NCBI GenBank assembly: GCA_030123565.1
Contig: CP126122.1
Coordinates: 3,424,800 to 3,488,799 of the forward strand
Direction: 5' to 3'
Source: Nitrospira sp.
Lineage (GTDB): Bacteria; Nitrospirota; Nitrospiria; Nitrospirales; Nitrospiraceae
Length of the DNA: 64,000 nucleotides
Shown here: positions 61,793 through 64,000 of the stretch, in pieces
Layout of the letters: each line of letters begins with the position of its first letter
Numbering within the stretch: the first letter of the stretch is position 1
The notes under the pieces: generated by a model
Told to the model about the DNA's origin: nothing
Databases searched by the model: none
Seen by the model: only the letters and a program-made list of their open reading frames with translations
Position numbers and translations under genes: made by a program

Positions 61793-62414
61793 CACACAAC
61801 TTGCCGGAGCAACACCGGGAGATGATACGTCGGGCCTGATTGACCTCTCGCTTGCCACGCGAGCTGATCGAAATGCTGCGGAAGCACAAACCATAGGTCT
61901 TGCCTATAATAAGTATGTTTTTGAAGCACGAAGAAAAAAACGCGGAACAAAATGGCTCACTGATGATTTTATCCTCGCTGTGCATCAAAGTATGTTCGGC
62001 TCAATCTGGACGTGGGGGGGACAATATCGGAAAGAACGGCTCAATATGGGCTGTGAGCCGCACCTTATCAGAGAGCAGATTAAGTTACTCAGTGACGACT
62101 TTCTTGCATGGGATTCCGTCGACTCAGAAATGCCCGCAGTAGAAGTAGCCGCACGTCTGCAGAATCGCCTCACGAAAATTCATCCGTTCAGAAACGGTAA
62201 TGGAAGACACGCCAGGCTCATCACAGATATTTTCCTCTACTCCCGTAAGCACTCGTTACCTCAATGGCCACAGATTCACCTCATGGCTCAAGGCGAGGAC
62301 ATTCGATCACGATATATTCAAGCCATGAAGGAAGCTGATCAGGGTGACTTCTCGGGGTTGATCCAATTTATCGAAGGCCGCTTAGCCCCCACCAAGCAAG
62401 ATGCTGTGACCTAG
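61782..62414 (+). CDS. Fic/Doc-type protein, mobile mystery protein B-type
   Basis: 210 aa. Fic motif HPFRNGNGRHARLITD and SIWTWGGQYRKERLNMG as in the family. It would modify a target protein with AMP or phosphate and is kept in check by the XRE partner. No class II inhibitory motif at the front, so inhibition must come from the partner. Confidence 0.88.
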   Translation: MTDDTQLAGATPGDDTSGLIDLSLATRADRNAAEAQTIGLAYNKYVFEARRKKRGTKWLTDDFILAVHQSMFGSIWTWGGQYRKERLNMGCEPHLIREQIKLLSDDFLAWDSVDSEMPAVEVAARLQNRLTKIHPFRNGNGRHARLITDIFLYSRKHSLPQWPQIHLMAQGEDIRSRYIQAMKEADQGDFSGLIQFIEGRLAPTKQDAVT

Positions 62415-62640
62415 ATTGACGCTGGCACGCATCATGTTCTAGCATGCAACCCCACTTCACTCAGACTCGGAATCGCAGATGAAACTGCCTTCCAGGTTCC
62501 TTTCCAGATTCGCTCAGGCATCACTCGCGCCTACACTTGCAATCACTTTCCTGAACGCTAAATCGAAATTGACGACAGTCCATGACTGCGGGGCTTGTCG
62601 TATACGGCATTGCTGACGCCTTAGCTACCCGGATTCGTCT

Positions 62641-64000
62641 ATGCAGGATGGCAAGCTTCAATATCGCGTCATGCACAAGGCCGCCACACCTCTCGAGTAT
62701 CAGGTTTATCGCGCAGGGCTTGAATGGGATCTCCTTGATCCTATCGTTATCGAAAAGCGGGATGATCTGAAGTCTGAGTCGAAATGGCGCGATCGTGTGG
62801 AACCATATAATCATCAAGTAACCAATCTCATAACCTTCTGCCGTCGCCTCCCCGTTACGCTTCTAGCCGATGACGTGGGGTTGGGCAAAACCATCAGCGC
62901 AGGATTGATCGTTAGCGAACTCATCGCTCGTTCACGGCTCACTCACTTCCTAGTGGTTTGTCCCAAGCTATTGGCACCTCAATGGAAGGAAGAGCTTGCA
63001 ACGAAGTTTGAAATCGATTCAACGATCGCAACCGGTAAAGATCTAGTTCGTAAGGAACCAGCAGAGCTGGGAGCTATCATTACGACGTATAACTCAGCCC
63101 GTTTATATCTTGATGAAATTCCACGCGACCGATTTCAAATGCTGATTCTTGACGAGGCGCACAAGCTACGAAACTTGTACGGAGTTGAATCGCCGCCACA
63201 AGTAGCGCAACGATTCCGTTCTGCACTCGAAGAAAGACGGTTTCGGTATGTACTCATGTTGACTGCAACACCAATTCAAAATCGACTTTGGGATCTCTAT
63301 TCCCTGGTTGACCTACTCACAGTGGCAAGGGGACATCAAAACCCCTTTGGAAGCGAGGGGATGTTTGCGAGGAAGTTTATTGCGGATCATCGCGAAAAGG
63401 CTCGGCAGCTACGGCCCGAAGCACGTGAGGAATTCCAGTCAATTGTATACGGTTATATGTCTCGAATTCGACGAGGAGACGCTAACCTCTACTTCCCCGA
63501 TCGTAAGGTTCAACTGCATAGGGTTGACCCGACTCCCCATGAGGTCGAACTGATTAAGGTGATCGCAAGGGGAATTCAGCAACTGAATAGGCTCGCCCAA
63601 ATTTCTGTATTGCAAGCGTTAACTAGCAGTCCAGAAGCCTTAAGGGCACAGTTGGAAAACATGGCACGGAACGGAACTGTTCCCACGGAACTGTCGCATA
63701 TGGTTAACGCAATTGTTCGTCAAATGCCGTTGACCGCGAAACTTCAGGGACTGGGGAGTCTCATACAACGACTAAAGAGCCAAGATCCCGACAAATGGCG
63801 CATGGTTGTTTTTACAAGTCGTCGTGAAACACAGACCACCATTCAAGCTTTCTTGGAGCAGCATGGGCTAAAAGTCGGCATAATCAACGGATCTTCCGGA
63901 CTTCGAAACTCCCAGACCCTGGCAGCTTTTAGAAAGATGCCACCAGACTGTCATGTGATTGTGTCGACGGAAGCTGGCTCAGAAGGGATCAACCTACAAG
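62641..64000 (+). CDS. SNF2-family helicase, partial at window end
   Basis: Open from ATG 62641 to the edge. LLADDVGLGKTISAG (Walker A), LILDEAHKLRN (DEAH box), LTATPIQNRLWDLYSLVDLL and GINGSS/VIVSTEAGSEGINLQ-like C-terminal helicase motifs. RapA-like layout. On integrative elements such helicases are often parts of defence systems such as DISARM (DrmD), but partner genes are outside the window. No gene is supported in 62415-62640. Confidence 0.85.
   Translation, partial: MQDGKLQYRVMHKAATPLEYQVYRAGLEWDLLDPIVIEKRDDLKSESKWRDRVEPYNHQVTNLITFCRRLPVTLLADDVGLGKTISAGLIVSELIARSRLTHFLVVCPKLLAPQWKEELATKFEIDSTIATGKDLVRKEPAELGAIITTYNSARLYLDEIPRDRFQMLILDEAHKLRNLYGVESPPQVAQRFRSALEERRFRYVLMLTATPIQNRLWDLYSLVDLLTVARGHQNPFGSEGMFARKFIADHREKARQLRPEAREEFQSIVYGYMSRIRRGDANLYFPDRKVQLHRVDPTPHEVELIKVIARGIQQLNRLAQISVLQALTSSPEALRAQLENMARNGTVPTELSHMVNAIVRQMPLTAKLQGLGSLIQRLKSQDPDKWRMVVFTSRRETQTTIQAFLEQHGLKVGIINGSSGLRNSQTLAAFRKMPPDCHVIVSTEAGSEGINLQ

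Larger units (their letters stand above)
60846..64000. mobile_element. Integrative element C, left part (runs off window)
   Basis: Begins at copy 3 of the core. Its left arm (60890-61040) resembles the left arm of element A. Carries an XRE/Fic module and a SNF2 helicase so far. The right end, its integrase and the intact tRNA should lie beyond base 64000. Confidence 0.6.

Overview
The window looks like a chromosome segment of a GC-rich, free-living Gram-negative bacterium. The gene set fits Nitrospira or a close Nitrospirota relative: pyruvoyl arginine decarboxylase with agmatinase and a bacterial deoxyhypusine-synthase-like protein, a lone MNIO (DUF692) protein coupled to a Dus enzyme, and PDH genes beside lipA. 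This assignment is inference from gene content; there is no rRNA in the window.

Bases 1-32.8 kb are core chromosome. On the minus strand are pdhA-pdhB-pdhC and lipA, with a decayed DUF433/DUF5615 toxin-antitoxin pair on the plus strand between pdhC and lipA. Further minus-strand genes are maf, a dus gene coupled to an MNIO gene, a degenerate hybrid histidine kinase and purEK. Plus-strand genes include a CBS-PilZ protein, a LOG-family protein, a DHH phosphoesterase and a rhomboid protease. A type I-secretion-like plus-strand operon (17.1-23.7 kb) encodes an HlyD-type adaptor, a TolC-type outer-membrane protein and two full-length ABC-exporter-like proteins whose ATPase motifs are all degenerate. 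A minus-strand polyamine cluster follows (24.6-31.8 kb).

From 32849 to the right end the window is a tandem array of integrative elements. A 44-bp sequence at 32849, 42134 and 60846 reads, on the minus strand, as the 3' half of a tRNA from anticodon loop to CCA; the loop suggests Glu(CUC). A tyrosine integrase gene sits immediately left of the second and third copies. Element A (32849-42133) carries a MazE/PIN module, a HEPN-like gene, an HNH endonuclease gene split by an IS5-type insertion, a second IS, and a Rep_trans protein with excisionase and integrase. Element B (42134-60845) is probably composite. Its left part carries a complete His-Xaa-Ser system (hxsA, D, B, C: a repeat peptide, a small partner and two radical SAM maturases). 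Its right part carries Fic, SNase, AP2, PilZ and envelope genes, a serine recombinase, a replication module with a DnaB-type helicase, excisionase and integrase. Element C (from 60846) starts with a mobile-mystery A/B (XRE/Fic) module and a SNF2 helicase that runs off the edge. The intact tRNA should lie beyond the right end.

The strongest leads are the mobile His-Xaa-Ser cluster, the ATPase-degenerate ABC pair, the hybrid kinase lacking both phospho-accepting residues, and the nested elements at one tRNA site. Several genes carry single-base indels in homopolymers; these could be true pseudogenes or assembly errors.
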